From: Chara braunii
Lineage: Eukaryota; Streptophyta; Charophyceae; Charales; Characeae
Reading direction: 5' to 3'
Length of the DNA: 39,993 bases
Assembly: GCA_003427395.1 (NCBI GenBank)
Contig: BFEA01000613.1
Span: 124,368-164,360 of the forward strand
Shown here: positions 1 through 11,446 of the stretch, in pieces
Layout of the letters: each line of letters starts with the position of its first letter
How positions within the stretch are numbered: the first letter of the stretch is position 1
Notes under the pieces: model-generated
What the model was told of the DNA's origin: nothing
What the model saw: only the letters and a program-made list of their open reading frames with translations
Database searches by the model: none
Made by a program: the position numbers and the translations under genes

Positions 1-59
<59 letters not shown>
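1..59. repeat. poly-A tract at window start
   Basis: An unbroken run of 59 A residues opens the window. It could be the 3' tail of a retroelement lying to the left, which is cut off here, or a simple homopolymer. The sequence that follows has no recognised coding content. Confidence 0.9.
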
Positions 60-60
<1 letters not shown>

Positions 61-775
61 CCAACAACAACAACGAAGTGGCGGCCAACAGATAGAGCGC
101 CATTTCGTTTTAGGGGCAGACTCTCTTAGCCGCGTGCCTGTAGGTGGCGCCATTTTGAGCCACGTACAGGCATAGAAGCAGGGGACAGAAGCCCTGTTGG
201 GCTTGACACTGGGGACTGCCCAGAGAAGGCAGGAGGGGAGCTCGTTCGTTTTCAAGCGACGAGCTACCCCTGAGTTAGACAGGGAGAGAAGAGTAACGGT
301 CTCGAATGTGGCCGTGGGGGNAGAATAGGTNCAGGGGTAAGAAAAGAAGGAAAAGGGAAGAATGGGGGAAAGGGAGTGTCGCGAACGTGACCACGACGCA
401 GGCCCAGATGCAAGGTTAGAGGCATGTGGGCTCTGATGAGACAGCAAACTGTTGGTTTCAACAGTCTGCTGAAAAATGGCTTGGTACAACCATTTGAAGA
501 CTGCGTCTGGTCGCGGGTGGCATCCAGATGCGTTGACCGGGTTTAGAACTTGGTTCCCCTAGGGGAACATCAAGTTTCATGGCCCTTGATCGCGATTTGG
601 ATCAAGGGCCAGACCCTGTTCCGAGATTTGGCTGGGGGTAAACCAGCTGCCCTCAGCCTTCAGCCAGCTATAAAAGCTAGCCTGCCACCCAGCAGCCTCA
701 CACTTGTGGCAATGCTGCTGGGGCATTCTACTTGAGTAGATGCTGGCTGGTTGGCTGCTGGTGCAATAAGGCGAA
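60..775. other. unassigned sequence with one hairpin
   Basis: I see no convincing gene here. A clear stem-loop lies at 135-172: an 8-bp outer stem (TGCCTGTA with TACAGGCA), a G/G mismatch, a 5-bp inner stem (GTGGC with GCCAC) and a 10-nt loop. The short open frames have no recognisable motif. The stretch may be an old element remnant. Confidence 0.4.
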
Positions 776-1004
776 GTGTTGGAGGTCTGCAGGANCAATT
801 GGAGGAAGGAGGAGGCAACCATAGCTAGAGGCTGGGAGCTTNTTGCCCCTCCTTTAGTGCTATGCTGCAGGCTGTGNGNAAGCCGTNGCCGTGAGGCTGC
901 AGCTGGATTGGACCANGAGGCAAAGGGCTTCGACGGGAAGATGTTGGCCGACGGTCGGCACGCGGCAACGGGCTTTATAAGAGGCTGNGCCGCTGTGCTT
1001 TGGA

Positions 1005-1215
1005 AGGAGGTGCTGCCAAATTTTTGCAGCGACAGCTCCGGGGCTAGCGACGGTACAGCNGAANCGCTGCCGAATTTTTCGGCAGNGNCACNAGTCTTCT
1101 TGGCGGTACATCGGAAGCGCTGCCGAAATNTTTCGGCAGCAGCGCTGGTTTACGNCAATAGTGTGGAAGCTCTACCAAAATTTTGCGGCGAAGGCATTGG
1201 GTTTGGGACGGTAAT
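1005..1215. repeat. degenerate ~50-54 bp tandem array with internal palindromes
   Basis: Four units begin at about 1012, 1066, 1119 and 1169, giving periods of 54, 53 and 50 bp. Each unit contains a GCTGCC-AAA-TTT-GGCAGC type palindrome, and units 2 to 4 are preceded by a GGAAG-like word and GGTA. An open frame of about 160 codons (776-1267, plus strand) crosses the array. The period is not a multiple of three and the frame holds several Ns, so I do not call it a gene. Confidence 0.6.
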
Positions 1216-1267
1216 GCATGGGCTGTCGGGGTTCCACAGGTGGAAGCGGCAGTGTTATGGGCGTTGA

Positions 1268-2098
1268 ATACATATACAGTGACGTGGTTTGGAGCCTTGG
1301 GAACGTGACGCTGCTGTAGGTTGGTGACATTGGACGCAGGTGACGTGGCTGGCGGGTGTCATGAGGGAATGGTGTGAATCACCCTGGGATTGACTGGGTG
1401 TGTCGATCTTCTCGCTTGAGGGCATTTTGGCATGCGTCACCTACGGGATTGTGTCAAAGCTGTGGTTATTTTTTTGCGCCATGGAGTAAGCGGGGATTGA
1501 GTTTCGGACCACCACATATTGTGGCGATGGTGTGGTGCCAGTTGGGACCGTTCTGGGACTAAGTAAGTAAAACGTAAGGCTGGGAAATAAGTGTGGTGAT
1601 CATGCGTGGTAATTGGTGGGGGATTGCAATTGGATAATTGAATTGACACGATTTTGGTGGAAGATGTAACGTTGAGGCTGTGGGATTTGAGAGCTCGCTT
1701 TTATGTTGGTGAGCGGCGCCTGAATTAGTGGTGGCACCTGAAGAAAGGCGTGGTTTGTCCTAGAGAACGGCCACAACGAGAGTTGTGCGGCAAAACCTTT
1801 TTTGAGAATATATTCGACTTTCTTGAGTGAGCCGATTCAAACTTCACTCAAAATCAGTTGAATGACCTAGATTTCCCTTCACACCTGTGTGAACCCACAC
1901 TTTGTTTGACCTTGTCATTTTGAATGTTCAAAAGAAAAGGCAGAAGAAAGTTGTGAGAGTCATGCATGTGGATGGAGTGGTTTGACTCGAATATGGGATT
2001 GNACTATTTCCCTTGAACTTGTTTTCTTTGCATGTTGCGCAGGTAGGTAGAAGGATGCTTGCTATGGAGATTGANTTCGCCTGTTAGAGAAAAGGAAA
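1268..2098. other. unassigned, no gene seen
   Basis: Only short open frames without motifs occur here. No tRNA-like box, terminal inverted repeat or long repeat was recognised by eye. Confidence 0.4.
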
Positions 2099-2101
2099 AT
2101 G

Positions 2102-2195
2102 ATTGTTCTCTTTCAATCTTTCACCTGCCTGCATGATAAAATACGTGAATTGTTCTCTTTCAATCTTTCACCTGCCTGCATGATAAAATACTTGA
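2102..2195. repeat. 47-bp tandem duplication
   Basis: Two adjacent 47-nt units (2102-2148 and 2149-2195) are nearly identical, differing by one G/T near the end of the unit. Both begin ATTGTTCTCTTTCAATC. This looks like a recent local duplication with no coding meaning. Confidence 0.9.
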
Positions 2196-3340
2196 ATTTT
2201 GGAATGAATAATTTCAACGGGTACCGTAAGAGCAGTCTATCACAAATGATTTTATCTACTTGTACCTNTCAAAATGATTCTCATTCTCTATCTCACTCAN
2301 TTTCTTAACGTCTAGGTTACCGANAACCGAGAAGGAATGAGAATAATTGAAGACTACTTGCGGTGAACGAGTTCTCTTCTTTAGGAAGCATCCAAGGNAG
2401 GGGTTCGTATGCTTTCGGAGCCGGCCCTGTTATCGACTTGGAGTGGACCCGACCCGTCGGGGGTGGTACTTTGCCGACTCGGTGGTGACGGCCCAACCTC
2501 TGAGATCTGAGTCTTCGGGCTCNGGCGAGGGGAAGGAGTATCCACATACCACTTCCTAGAGGGAGAGGCATGCAACACTTCAAGCCATGTACCTGATCAA
2601 GGATCATCCGCGAAGCAACCTGTCATNTAGGAAGATTGAGAATGTATGGAGACAAGCGTATGNGTGTTTAATGATAAATCGGCGTTAGTTGGAATGAATA
2701 ACTTTGGCAGATCATCTCATCAAGTCAAAATTCAATCTTGTGTGGTTGGATATAAGGTGTATTGATTTTATTTATTTATTTTGTGGTCAGAGAGTTATTA
2801 AGGGACTAGGATTACATTGTGGGTTTCACGTTTGGTTGAGACCGTCCTAGTCGACCGACGTTCGTTCAAACCTAGGAGATCAGCGCCCTAGGGGACGGAC
2901 GACGTTCGGGTCCACTTGGCGTTAACCAAGCGTACCTATACTCCAGCGAGCGAGCAAACGCCCTCGGCTGACCTACCTCTGCAATTGCATGTAAGAGCTT
3001 TCGCATGTGGGTCGGTAGCTCGGTAGGGATACGCCCCTGAGGGTGGTGACAACCCCTTAAGGAAGGTAAGTTGTGCCTCCCGAGAACCTATCCTGTCGTA
3101 GGGGACCGTGGGATGTACAGCTGACGCACCCGGCTAGAGCGGCGATGGAACGACGCTACCGCCACCGTCTCTGCGGTTCTCGATGTTGTCAAGTATCGTT
3201 CCAAGTAGTCTCTTGATTTTGTTTTGTTTTAACTGTTGCGTGACATAGCCGGGAGGGCCCTCGCTCACGCGGGGGCCGATGCGTTCGACAACGGGTATAG
3301 AGCATGTGATTGTGTTAAAGTCGATCTGCGGGAGGGGAGG
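2196..3340. other. unassigned, partly GC-rich repeat-like DNA
   Basis: No recognisable coding region is present. The part from about 2820 to 3340 is clearly more GC-rich than its surroundings and rich in short inverted repeats (for example GGCCC and GGGCC around 3255-3275). It could belong to an old LTR or untranslated retroelement region, but I see no protein motif or terminal repeat that would prove it. Confidence 0.35.
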
Positions 3341-3560
3341 AGGAATAGTTGTGGCAACAATTAGACAGACTTAAGAAGAGAGAGAGAAGGAAGGCAGAGG
3401 CCTAAAAAGCCTGGAAGAGAGGATTCCAAAGGTGGGGACATAAAAATTGAGAAAGGAGGGGAAGGAGAATAGGGGAAGCAGGGAGAAAAAAAAGAAAATT
3501 GAAAGGGAAGTAGAATAGAAAGTGAAACGGACAGAAGGCAGGAAGGAGTGTTGCAGTTGG
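3341..3560. repeat. purine-rich tract before LINE copy 1
   Basis: About 220 nt on the plus strand are almost entirely A and G (repeated AGAGAG, GGAGGGGAAGG and AAAAAAAAG words). It precedes the first ORF1-like sequence of LINE copy 1 and may be part of that element's 5' region. Minus-strand open frames across it are artefacts of the pyrimidine-rich complement. Confidence 0.6.
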
Positions 3561-4115
3561 GACGAAGAAGTACAAAAACCATAAGAATCCTCAAGGGGAA
3601 AAACAAGTACCAAAGGGCCCCAAAAAAGGTTGAAAATATGATGATGTACAGGGATGCAGCAAGAAAACACGCCCAAACCCGTCTCGCTTATCCTTTGAAC
3701 AACCCAAGGGCGATAGAGTCTGAGAGAGGGGGAAAGGATCGAGCAAGCCGAGAGAAAAACAAGGGTGGAGCAACAGATGAAACACGAGATAGTGTAGGTG
3801 GGACGAGGGGCGGAGCGGGACCGGCGGCCTCCTCACACAAAGCCCCCACATCGAAGACATGGGCAGAGGACAGGGAGACCCTTCACCAGGGAATCTATCT
3901 CAGTTAAACGAAAGATAAAGGGGAAAGAGGGAGAGGACTGGAGGATTCCGCTGGTCAATTTAACAACTGTAAGGGCGTTCTTTCTGACCCACATCTTGTT
4001 AGCATAAAAAAACAGCATATTGCACCATGGGGGCAAATCAACTACAGTCAGGGCCCTCCCCAGCGATAAGGTCTAGCTAAGGAACAAACTATACGCATGT
4101 TACGTGAGCAATTAA

Positions 4116-5012
4116 ACCTTTCATGACGACGCAACTTTCGAATCGACGAGTGATAAGGTCGGTTGGATCAGAGACAGTCTGGCAGTTTTCAAAGACTCTC
4201 CTAAAGATGCACACCAATTCTTATTGATCCATCCGGCCTCGTCGTCCATCATCACCATCATCTGCATGTACAACGCGGACAAAAAAACGATGGATGGTTG
4301 GAAGTCGCTTCGGTGCAAGAGATTGGAGGTTATAATTTATCCATGGTCCCCCCCCCGGGGCAACACAGGCTTAGTCATATTCTGATTGAGGTCCAAGCTC
4401 TATTTATGCAAGACTTCGCAGAAAAATACAACGTGGTCGATTTCATAGACCCTCTACCATCGCACGTAGCAAGAAGGGACGATGATCTTATGCTGGCTAT
4501 AAACCTCACCGAAGGCCAGATCTTCACAATCGATGACATTATACCATACTATATATGGGGAAGGTGGTATCGCATCCACACAACCCACAAACTTCGACCT
4601 TGGTGCTTCAAGTATCAGGCCTACGGACACTTCTATACCGATACGGAGTGTCCCCATCACCGCTGCCGCACTGTAAAACCCACCGCGTGTCTAAGAAGAG
4701 TGCCCTTTGAAAAATCACAATACAGTCAACCCTGATCATGAGGGATGGGTGTATATAGATCCATCAGAAGGGAGTGTTGGGAGTGCGGCAGGATGGATTT
4801 GGGAAGGGCAGGGGGAACCAATGCTATTTACCAAACCCCCAACTGCATGGACCTCCCCAAGGATCTTAGAAGCTAACTTGGCACAACCAAGGGGGCTTCC
4901 ACCTCCAGGGGAACAAAAAGGGTTAAATGACCCTCGCGACAAGCACTGGACACCGGTCCGCAGGCAAGGGGCCAGCATGAACCAGGGGGGAGAGGGGACA
5001 AGTTGGCCTTGA
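4116..5012 (+). pseudogene. LINE copy 1 ORF1, nucleic-acid-binding part (broken)
   Basis: This is a remnant of the LINE ORF1 protein, expected to bind the element RNA. An open stretch from 4116 reads DDATFESTSDKVGWIRDS and continues to the poly-C run at about 4348-4356. There it shifts frame into 4298-4735, which has a DUF4283-like region and a degenerate zinc knuckle (WCFKYQAYGHFYTDTECP, with a Tyr where the second Cys would be). A further shift leads to 4707-5012, which carries the motif GWIWEGQGE also found in copy 2. The piece aligns in layout with the ORF1 of copy 3 (CRKCLWWYHN). At least two frameshifts make it non-functional. The N-terminal part (3548-3907) is rich in Arg, Lys and Gly and only tentatively belongs. 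Confidence 0.6.
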
Positions 5013-5877
5013 AGGGGAGGTGAAATCGTTTTGTCAAGCCAGAACCGGGGCGAGAATCTTGGGGTTCCGAAAGAAAATGGAACGAGAGAACGAAGGGGGG
5101 AAGAAAATCAGCTAACAAGGGGAGTGATATAAGGCACAGTACAAGGCACTATCTTGGTCGAACAAAACACGGAGGGGGTTGCTAAGGGGCAAGGAGGGCA
5201 GGGAGGGGAGTAGAGGCGCCCCCAAGGGAAGGTGGTGCAGAGGGGGGAGGGGACTGCCGAGAAGCAGTCAACGTAGGGGGGCTTGCGCGGGAGGCAGAAG
5301 GAGCAGGTCAGCTGTGCGATCGAAAACAAGGAAGCGGGGCCAGGGAAGGATTGGGATGACGGCCTGAACAAAAAGAGAGAAATGCAAGCTGGTCAGAGCC
5401 TGGTTGGGAGCCAGACGATCGGGGCAGGGGAGCAAATGGAATAAGGGTCCTAGGAGGGGTCATTAGTAGGGGAGGGAAAAAAGGAGTCCGTAGGATTGCA
5501 GACTCAACAAGCTCAAGAACACCAGCAGGATGAAGAAGGACAAGGGGCAATTTTTTTCTCATAAGCCTTCGGGGCCCAACCGAAGGAAGTCGACCCACAG
5601 TCCCCCCTTCTCCCGGATGAGATCATGGTTGAGAACGACAATGACCCGGATGCACCGCCACGTAAAATGGATATGAAAAACAAAGTCCAAATAACCACGA
5701 AATGGACCATTCAACATTTAAGGGTTCGATACCTACAAGGGGCGGCGGAGTATTGAAACAAGTCTTATGTCGAACTCGTCATGCTATTGAACAACAGTCC
5801 GACGTTGAGAACTGCTGCGACAACGGACCCCCCAACCCATCTGACGTGGGCATAGGTTTTTAAACGCATTTTGTACA
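5013..5877 (+). other. probable decayed ORF1 linker of LINE copy 1
   Basis: This lies between two recognisable ORF1 pieces. The plus strand is G- and A-rich with many stops, and no domain is visible. In copy 3 the equivalent place is a Pro-rich linker. I infer that it is ORF1 spacer from position only. Confidence 0.3.
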
Positions 5878-6213
5878 TTGCTCGAGATCGTTCCCCTCCC
5901 CCCAACACCGCATAGTCAGGAACATCACGATTCGGGGACGGGGCAACAGGGAGGTAAGAATATGATTGATCCACCAGAGGAGGGACTGGTCTCGCACATA
6001 ATGACGTTACGGCAACTCACCGAACAGGGGCTCTTTGAGCTCCCCCTCTCCAAAAAAGAAGGTGTGTTGGTGATCCTGTTGAGAAGGAGGACGGGGTATG
6101 AAAGGTTGGACTCTCCCAGTGGAAGACAGAGGGAGGGTAACGTTGTTGGGGCAGAAACCCTGATAAGGGTATCTGTCCTGTATTTTCAATATCGAGTGTT
6201 GTCCGATTTCTGA
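5878..6213 (+). pseudogene. LINE copy 1 ORF1, C-terminal domain remnant
   Basis: The frame contains LRQLTEQGLFELPLSKKEGV and then VILLRRRTGYERLDSP. It aligns residue for residue in spacing with the copy 2 ORF1 sequence at 13415-13711 (LRQRLIKMQNLSLPPSARKD, then VVLSIRLKEGFGEVGLSE). This shows a conserved ORF1 C-terminal region in this LINE family. Its function is unknown to me. The reading frame is interrupted on both sides. Confidence 0.5.
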
Positions 6214-7699
6214 CATGAATATTTGTTTAAGAGGTTTGACTTGATGGAATGAAAGTATTGTCGAAGCGTATTGTGACTCGTCCAATGATATAAGAAGTCA
6301 AAGTTCTTGTGCTTAAAAACATACGTCTAACTACCAGCAGATATGACGGCGAGTGTAGACAGTGTAATCGGTCACTCTTTGTGTGAATAGAGTCAGAGAA
6401 GCGGACGAGAGTGAAACGCTGAACTTAAAATTTGTTTTGTTTAAAATTGTGACAGCCGCACGATTCAGACTTACAAAGGGAAATAAAAGGGAATGGTCGG
6501 GTTGTGTTGACAGATGCGGTGCAAAAGTTCAGGGGTTCAAACCTATTTTATGTAAAGGATTGCCTCACCGGGACTCGAACCGGCGTCGGTGGGTTGAAAG
6601 GCCTACGTTCTACTCTAGCGGGATAGGCGCACACTTGCTGTGGTGGACAGTGATAAACAGTTTGAATAGTAAGGGCGGGTGGAGGCCTGTTGGACTGTGT
6701 GTTGGCTGTCCCTGCTAGGTATAACCTTTCATATTGAAAAGATGCTCCTATCTAATTTGAAATAGGAGTTAGCCCAATAGGTTGACATTCTAGATTCTCA
6801 CCCAACAGATACTGGGACTGAACCCGATAGGATACTACTTGGGCTAACTTCTTTTGGATATCATCAAATCGCACAACCGAAATCGGCCGCACGGAGATAA
6901 GCATGACCGTTGCACAAGGATAATACGCATAAGTGGAGAAATAATCAAAGTTTTGTTTTCTTCAGTATTCGGTCTCACTGGGGATCGAACTTGGGTCTGT
7001 ATTTCAATAGGGCAGGGGTACGCCATGAAGGCAATGTGGGAAGAAACGGGCCGTTGGCTTAAGTCAACGGAAAAAAAAGGGCAAAAAGGGACATGCCAAT
7101 TGGCGAGCATAGAAAAGCAGAGAAAAAAAAGGACCTCTATAGACGCAGCATCCAAACGGGAAGCAATTTCGAAATAAGTTTGTCTTATCGTTTTTTTTGT
7201 TTTATATATTTTTTTATAAATTTTTTCTTTTATATATTTAATTTTTTTTTTTTAATAGACTCTTCGAGTTTTTTGTCTAGTTGTCCGTTCATTTCGACGA
7301 ACGGGTTAGGATTTCATCGATGAGATGATAAAAATAGAATGAATCCAACTATAGAACGTGGAAACATACACTACTACACTTGTGTAATAGTGTGTGTAAG
7401 AAAGAGAGTGGGAGGAGAGGAAGTCTTCTACCTCGCCGTAGGCCTCACGCTACTTCCATGGATTTTATTAAATCTTTTCCAGATCTTCCCCAAAACACCA
7501 GCACTTAATTAGCACGGGAAGAAACCCCAAGTTTTCACAGGGAAAAAAAAAATATGGAGGAGAATGATCTTTCAATTTGCAGAAAAAAAATAAACCGCAA
7601 TTTGCAGACTGTCGACCAACAGATTGAGTAAAAGGGTTTTATTCCTTACTACAACAGACTGTATAAAGATAGCCTGCGATTTCTTCAAATACATTTTTG
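6214..7699. other. non-LINE insert in place of the endonuclease
   Basis: This ~1.5-kb stretch separates ORF1 and RT parts of LINE copy 1. It contains a minus-strand tRNA-like sequence near 6561-6640, a plus-strand B-box-like GGTTCAAACCT near 6535 and a minus-strand B-box-like AGTTCGATCCC near 6981-6991. A very AT-rich tract of T-runs lies at about 7190-7260. No protein domain is visible. It may represent SINE insertions plus a deletion of the endonuclease region. Confidence 0.4.
6561..6640 (-). repeat. tRNA-derived SINE-like sequence (tRNA pseudogene)
   Basis: On the minus strand an exact match to the Pol III B-box consensus (GGTTCGAGTCC) is preceded at tRNA-like distance by an anticodon-arm-like GGCCTTTCAACCC and a D-arm-like CTAGAGTAGAAC. 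The acceptor ends do not pair and the T stem has mismatches, so this is not a functional tRNA gene. The anticodon-loop sequence resembles tRNA-Glu(UUC), but I am unsure. A tRNA-derived SINE head is the likeliest reading. Confidence 0.45.
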
Positions 7700-10600
7700 C
7701 ATCCCACATCGTCCCAATGGATGAGGGCGCTAGGCTGCGATAGATTGAGGAGTTTCTCCTCACAATGACTAGTACTCTCTCCCTCAAACAAAGAAACCGC
7801 CCCGAGGCCCTCCTCGCCGAGGACGAGATATGGACGACCCTGCTGCAGATGGATGAGGAGAAAACTCCGGGACTGGATAGTCTTCCCAATGAATTTTTGG
7901 AGGAAATGTGGGACTGTCTGAGCTCGGACCTCATGGATTATTACGACAAGGTATGACACACGGGCTGTACGAGAGAACTAGTGGGGCAAGGAGTGTTGTC
8001 CCTCCTGTATAAGAAGGGGGACAAACATAACGTAATTGATATTTCGTTAAAACTGACATTTTTTTCTAAATTCACGAAATTGAGCGTACAAAAAAACAAT
8101 ATTTTTTAGTGTTTTTTTGTCCCCATGACGTCGGATGATCAGATTAGCGGGTGTCGTGGCGACTCCCGATGATCTGACCATTGGATGTATGTTAACGGTA
8201 CTTTACGTTGAGGTACATCAGATGGACAAACTGAGATAACCACTTCCTCACCCGATGAGCAATGGAATTTTGACCAAGTCCACTTTCGTGAATTTATAAA
8301 AAAATGTCAGTTTTAACGAATTGTCAGTTACATTCAAAACTACCACCCAATCACCATCTTGACCGTCACATATAAGATCTTGGAAGGCACTGGCAAACCG
8401 GATTATCCCGATCTTTGAAAAGGTAATTCACCCGACACAGACTGGGTTCATGCAGCATAGGCAGATTCAGGAAAATATTCTCCTTGTCCATGAATTAGTA
8501 CAACTCACCCCCCAATCCAAACAAAATGCAGCGTTCATCTTTATAGACTTTGAAAAAGGCATATGACCACGTGGACTGGTTATTCCTGGACAAGTGTCTG
8601 GAAAAGATGAACTTCAAACCGTCTTTTCGTCGGTGGGTGAGTATTATGCACCGAAACGTCACCACAATGGTATGGTCAATGAATCTTTTGCACCTTCGAT
8701 TCCACTAGAGAGATCGGTGCGGCAGGGTGACCCCATTGCACTCTTTCTCTTCTTGGTCATCATGGAAGCACTGTCCGCGAACCTGTGAGCCAACAAAGAT
8801 ATTACTAGAATACGAATAACCCGCATTCCAGAAGAGGCCGTTCCGGTGTGTTCCTTATTTGCGGACGATATGACGGTAATGATAAATGCAACAAAGGAAA
8901 ATATAGAGGAACTTAAGCGACTAATGGACAAATTTGAAAGCATCTCGGATATGGTGGTGAACTAGGGCAGTAAGACCCAAAGGTGGTGGATCCACTATCA
9001 AGGGGGGAGACCCCTTGATGAGCCCAACATACATCGGCTTCCACTGGAGGCCCCGTTTCGTATCCTTGGAATCTCAATGTCTGCCCAGGGACGCCCTCTG
9101 TCGAATGACAACTGGATCAGCGCACCTGCCCTCGCCAAACTAACCAATTGGCAGCGCAAGCACACTTCCATCTTCAACCGAGCTCTCGTCATCAACAATG
9201 TGGTATCAATCAATGCTTTGGCCACTAAGTGAGACTGTTGTGCGAGCGCTGAGATCCAAGGTGGCGGCCTTTTTATGGAAGGGAGATGATGAACGACCAA
9301 ACCTGATCAATCGGGTAGCGTGGGAGTCGATAATTCAACTAAAAAGGGGGGGGGGGGCTGGACATTATTGACCCGCAGACCCAAGTACAAGCCCTCCGTC
9401 TCCCGTGGGTTAAGAAGCTAATCATCTCCCCTTCCTCCCCTTGGCATGCACTGACCCTAGAGGTGCACCCTTTTACCTGGTTGGAGGACTGCTATTGGTC
9501 GATACCCAGGAAGATTCAGGGTCAAACGGTGGATAGCTTATGGCCACCCCTTTTAAAAAGTTGGTGACGGCTTCCACCCCCGGACAGATCTGCCCCTGAC
9601 CGATGGGCAGAAGTCGTTCATTAGCCCCTCTTCGGATACTGGTGGATCATACCCCATCAGGGACAGATACTGTGCAACTCAGTGGCACCATGAAAATGAT
9701 GGGCTAAACATGGGGTGCTTCGGGTCGGACATCTATGGGACCAGCAAAGAAACGACTGGAAGACGTCTGCCCAACTTCTCGATACTCTTCGCTACTGCAA
9801 CCACATTGACCGACACCTGGATGCAATTATCAATGCTATCCCTCTAGACTGGTATAGGCTACTCAGGCGGGGACCCACACTATAGGAAGTTGACTGGATT
9901 GGGGTTATAGGGGACCAGACTAGGATTGGCCGAATCCATGTGGTCAGAACTTCTGATGCGTTGGTGGAATACTACGAGATAGGCCAGCGAAACTTGCTAA
10001 AAGGATCTCGGAATCCTATGGAATGGAGGGACAAAACTGAGGTCTTATGGGTGCGAGTGTTGGGGGAAGGAGAAGACAACACGGTTTTCCTACCCCACAC
10101 TCCCATTCATGAACTTGCCTTCGACCCTCAAGAATGGCAATGGAAGATTGGTGGAAGAGCGATATGAACTACCAACAAAAGGATCTACCTCCATAGCCTG
10201 TCGATCAAATCCACGTACAGAATGCTCTGCCCCCAATGACCATTGCGCGACTTGATAAATGACCGGTGGGCCAAACACCTCAATGTGGATCGCTCCCTTA
10301 TCGCACTGATCCAATGGTTTGCCGACAACAAGGTCAGACCAGCCAAGGTTACATCGTTGCAGTGGCAGATCGTCCACCGCTGTCTCCCAACTAATGCCTG
10401 GCTTGTCGACCACACAAGCCTAGAACAAAAGGGGGTTGCAACACCCTGGCGCCAACGATGTTTATCAGCCTTCTCCTCACACAAGTGGAATGAGACCATC
10501 GAGCATGTCTTCATGCAATGCCCGGTGGTGCTGCTGACATGGCGATGGTGGGACCGTATATGGCATAAAATTTTGCCAGATACCCCCGCCCATGGTCCTG

Positions 10601-11098
10601 GTAGGCGATATTGACAGGACACAACCCAGCTATGGCTCAATCCTCCTCATTCATTGAAAACATGTATAAACTAAGCAGAAGATCGGTCCTCTGGGCCATC
10701 TGCTGGCAGCGCTGCCTACTAGCAATGGCAGGGGTCGGGGTGGCAGGGGGGGAACTGGCAAAACGGATCAAATAATTGATCCAGTTGGAGCTCACACGCA
10801 GATGGCAAGCTCTCTAAACACAACTGGACATCTTTCGCAGTAGCCTGGACATCAAGCGAGCACTCACAACTTTTGCGCAAAGTGGCTGGGAGGAAACCAA
10901 GGGGGATGGATTGCTTAGGTACAGTGGGGAGGGGACCGGAACAATGGGACAAAGCAAGAGCAAGAACCCTGCAGAGATTGCAGGCTGCTCCTTAATGAGT
11001 GGACCAGTGTCGAACCCTCCTTCCCCATGAGACCACCTTTCGACTTCCCGGACCCTTTCCCGCCCCACCCTCTCTCCTTGGTAGATACCCTTATCTGA
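7700..11098 (+). pseudogene. LINE copy 1 ORF2, reverse transcriptase and zf-RVT (broken)
   Basis: This remnant carries the LINE reverse transcriptase, which copies element RNA at a nicked target. Motifs in order: KTPGLDSLPNEF near 7860, LLYKKGDKHN at about 8000-8031, then after the MITE IQNYHPITILTVTYKIL (8332 onward), FIDFEKAYDHVDW near 8545 (motif A Asp kept), RQGDPIALFLF near 8720 (motif B) and CSLFADDMTVM near 8850 (motif C, catalytic Asp pair kept). The zf-RVT-like region is at 10350-10600 (LQWQIVHRCLPTNAWL, ETIEHVFMQC), although the usual first CxxC is lost. A DFPDPFP tail near 11040 matches the copy 2 C-terminus. Several frameshifts and stops scatter these motifs over different frames. 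No endonuclease is present. Confidence 0.75.
8032..8331. mobile_element. 300-bp MITE inside LINE copy 1
   Basis: Terminal inverted repeats of about 50 bp flank this insert. The left end begins GTAATTGATATTTCGTTAAA and the complement of the right end begins GTAACTGACAATTCGTTAAA; the match continues through AACTGACATTTTTTT to TTCACGAAA. It contains no open frame of note. Removing 8032-8331 restores an uninterrupted RT reading (KHN joined to IQNY) at the expected conserved position, so both ends are well defined. I cannot define a target-site duplication beyond a possible 2-bp AC. The transposase family is unknown. Confidence 0.8.
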
Positions 11099-11446
11099 TA
11101 CTCAGAGGGCAGAATCCGACCCTGGTGCCCCCTGGGGTGGATGATCCCCGCAGACACAATGTGGAAGACTATGGACAGTGGCGGTGGTCGAGGAAGCAGT
11201 CTGTTTGAGAAAGAGAGGAAAGGATCATTGTTGAAAAGGTCAAGGCGGAAGTACTGATTCTACAATGTTGTATACAGCCATCTTAAAAAGTCTAGTCTTC
11301 TCATCTATATTACTGTTTGAGTGGACAAAGGGGGTGAGGAAGGAATTAGCGGGTAATAGCGGATATCTAGCGCCTGGCACAGGGCGAAGAGGTTCTCTCC
11401 CCTCTTTCCAATGACCTGCTTAGTCAATTCTCTGGACTCCAGAGTA
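11099..11446 (+). other. 3' UTR of LINE copy 1
   Basis: This follows the ORF2 C-terminus. From about 11370 it matches the family 3' region also seen at 19140 and 39718: CTGGC, GAAGAGG, then CTTAGTCAATTCTCTGGACTC and AATCAATGCTGAC. A 15-nt hairpin CTCTGGACTCCAGAG (11430-11444) is conserved as a structure in the right-edge copy. Confidence 0.6.

Noticed and set aside
776-1267. 163-codon open frame as a gene
   Set aside because: It contains many Ns and a tandem array whose period is not a multiple of three; no domain.
2820-3340. rRNA-like or IGS-like GC-rich segment
   Set aside because: No stretch resembling conserved rRNA cores was recognised; left as unassigned.
3361-3860. minus-strand hydrophobic open frames as membrane proteins
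   Set aside because: They are complements of a purine-rich tract, giving Phe/Ser/Pro/Leu-rich artefacts.
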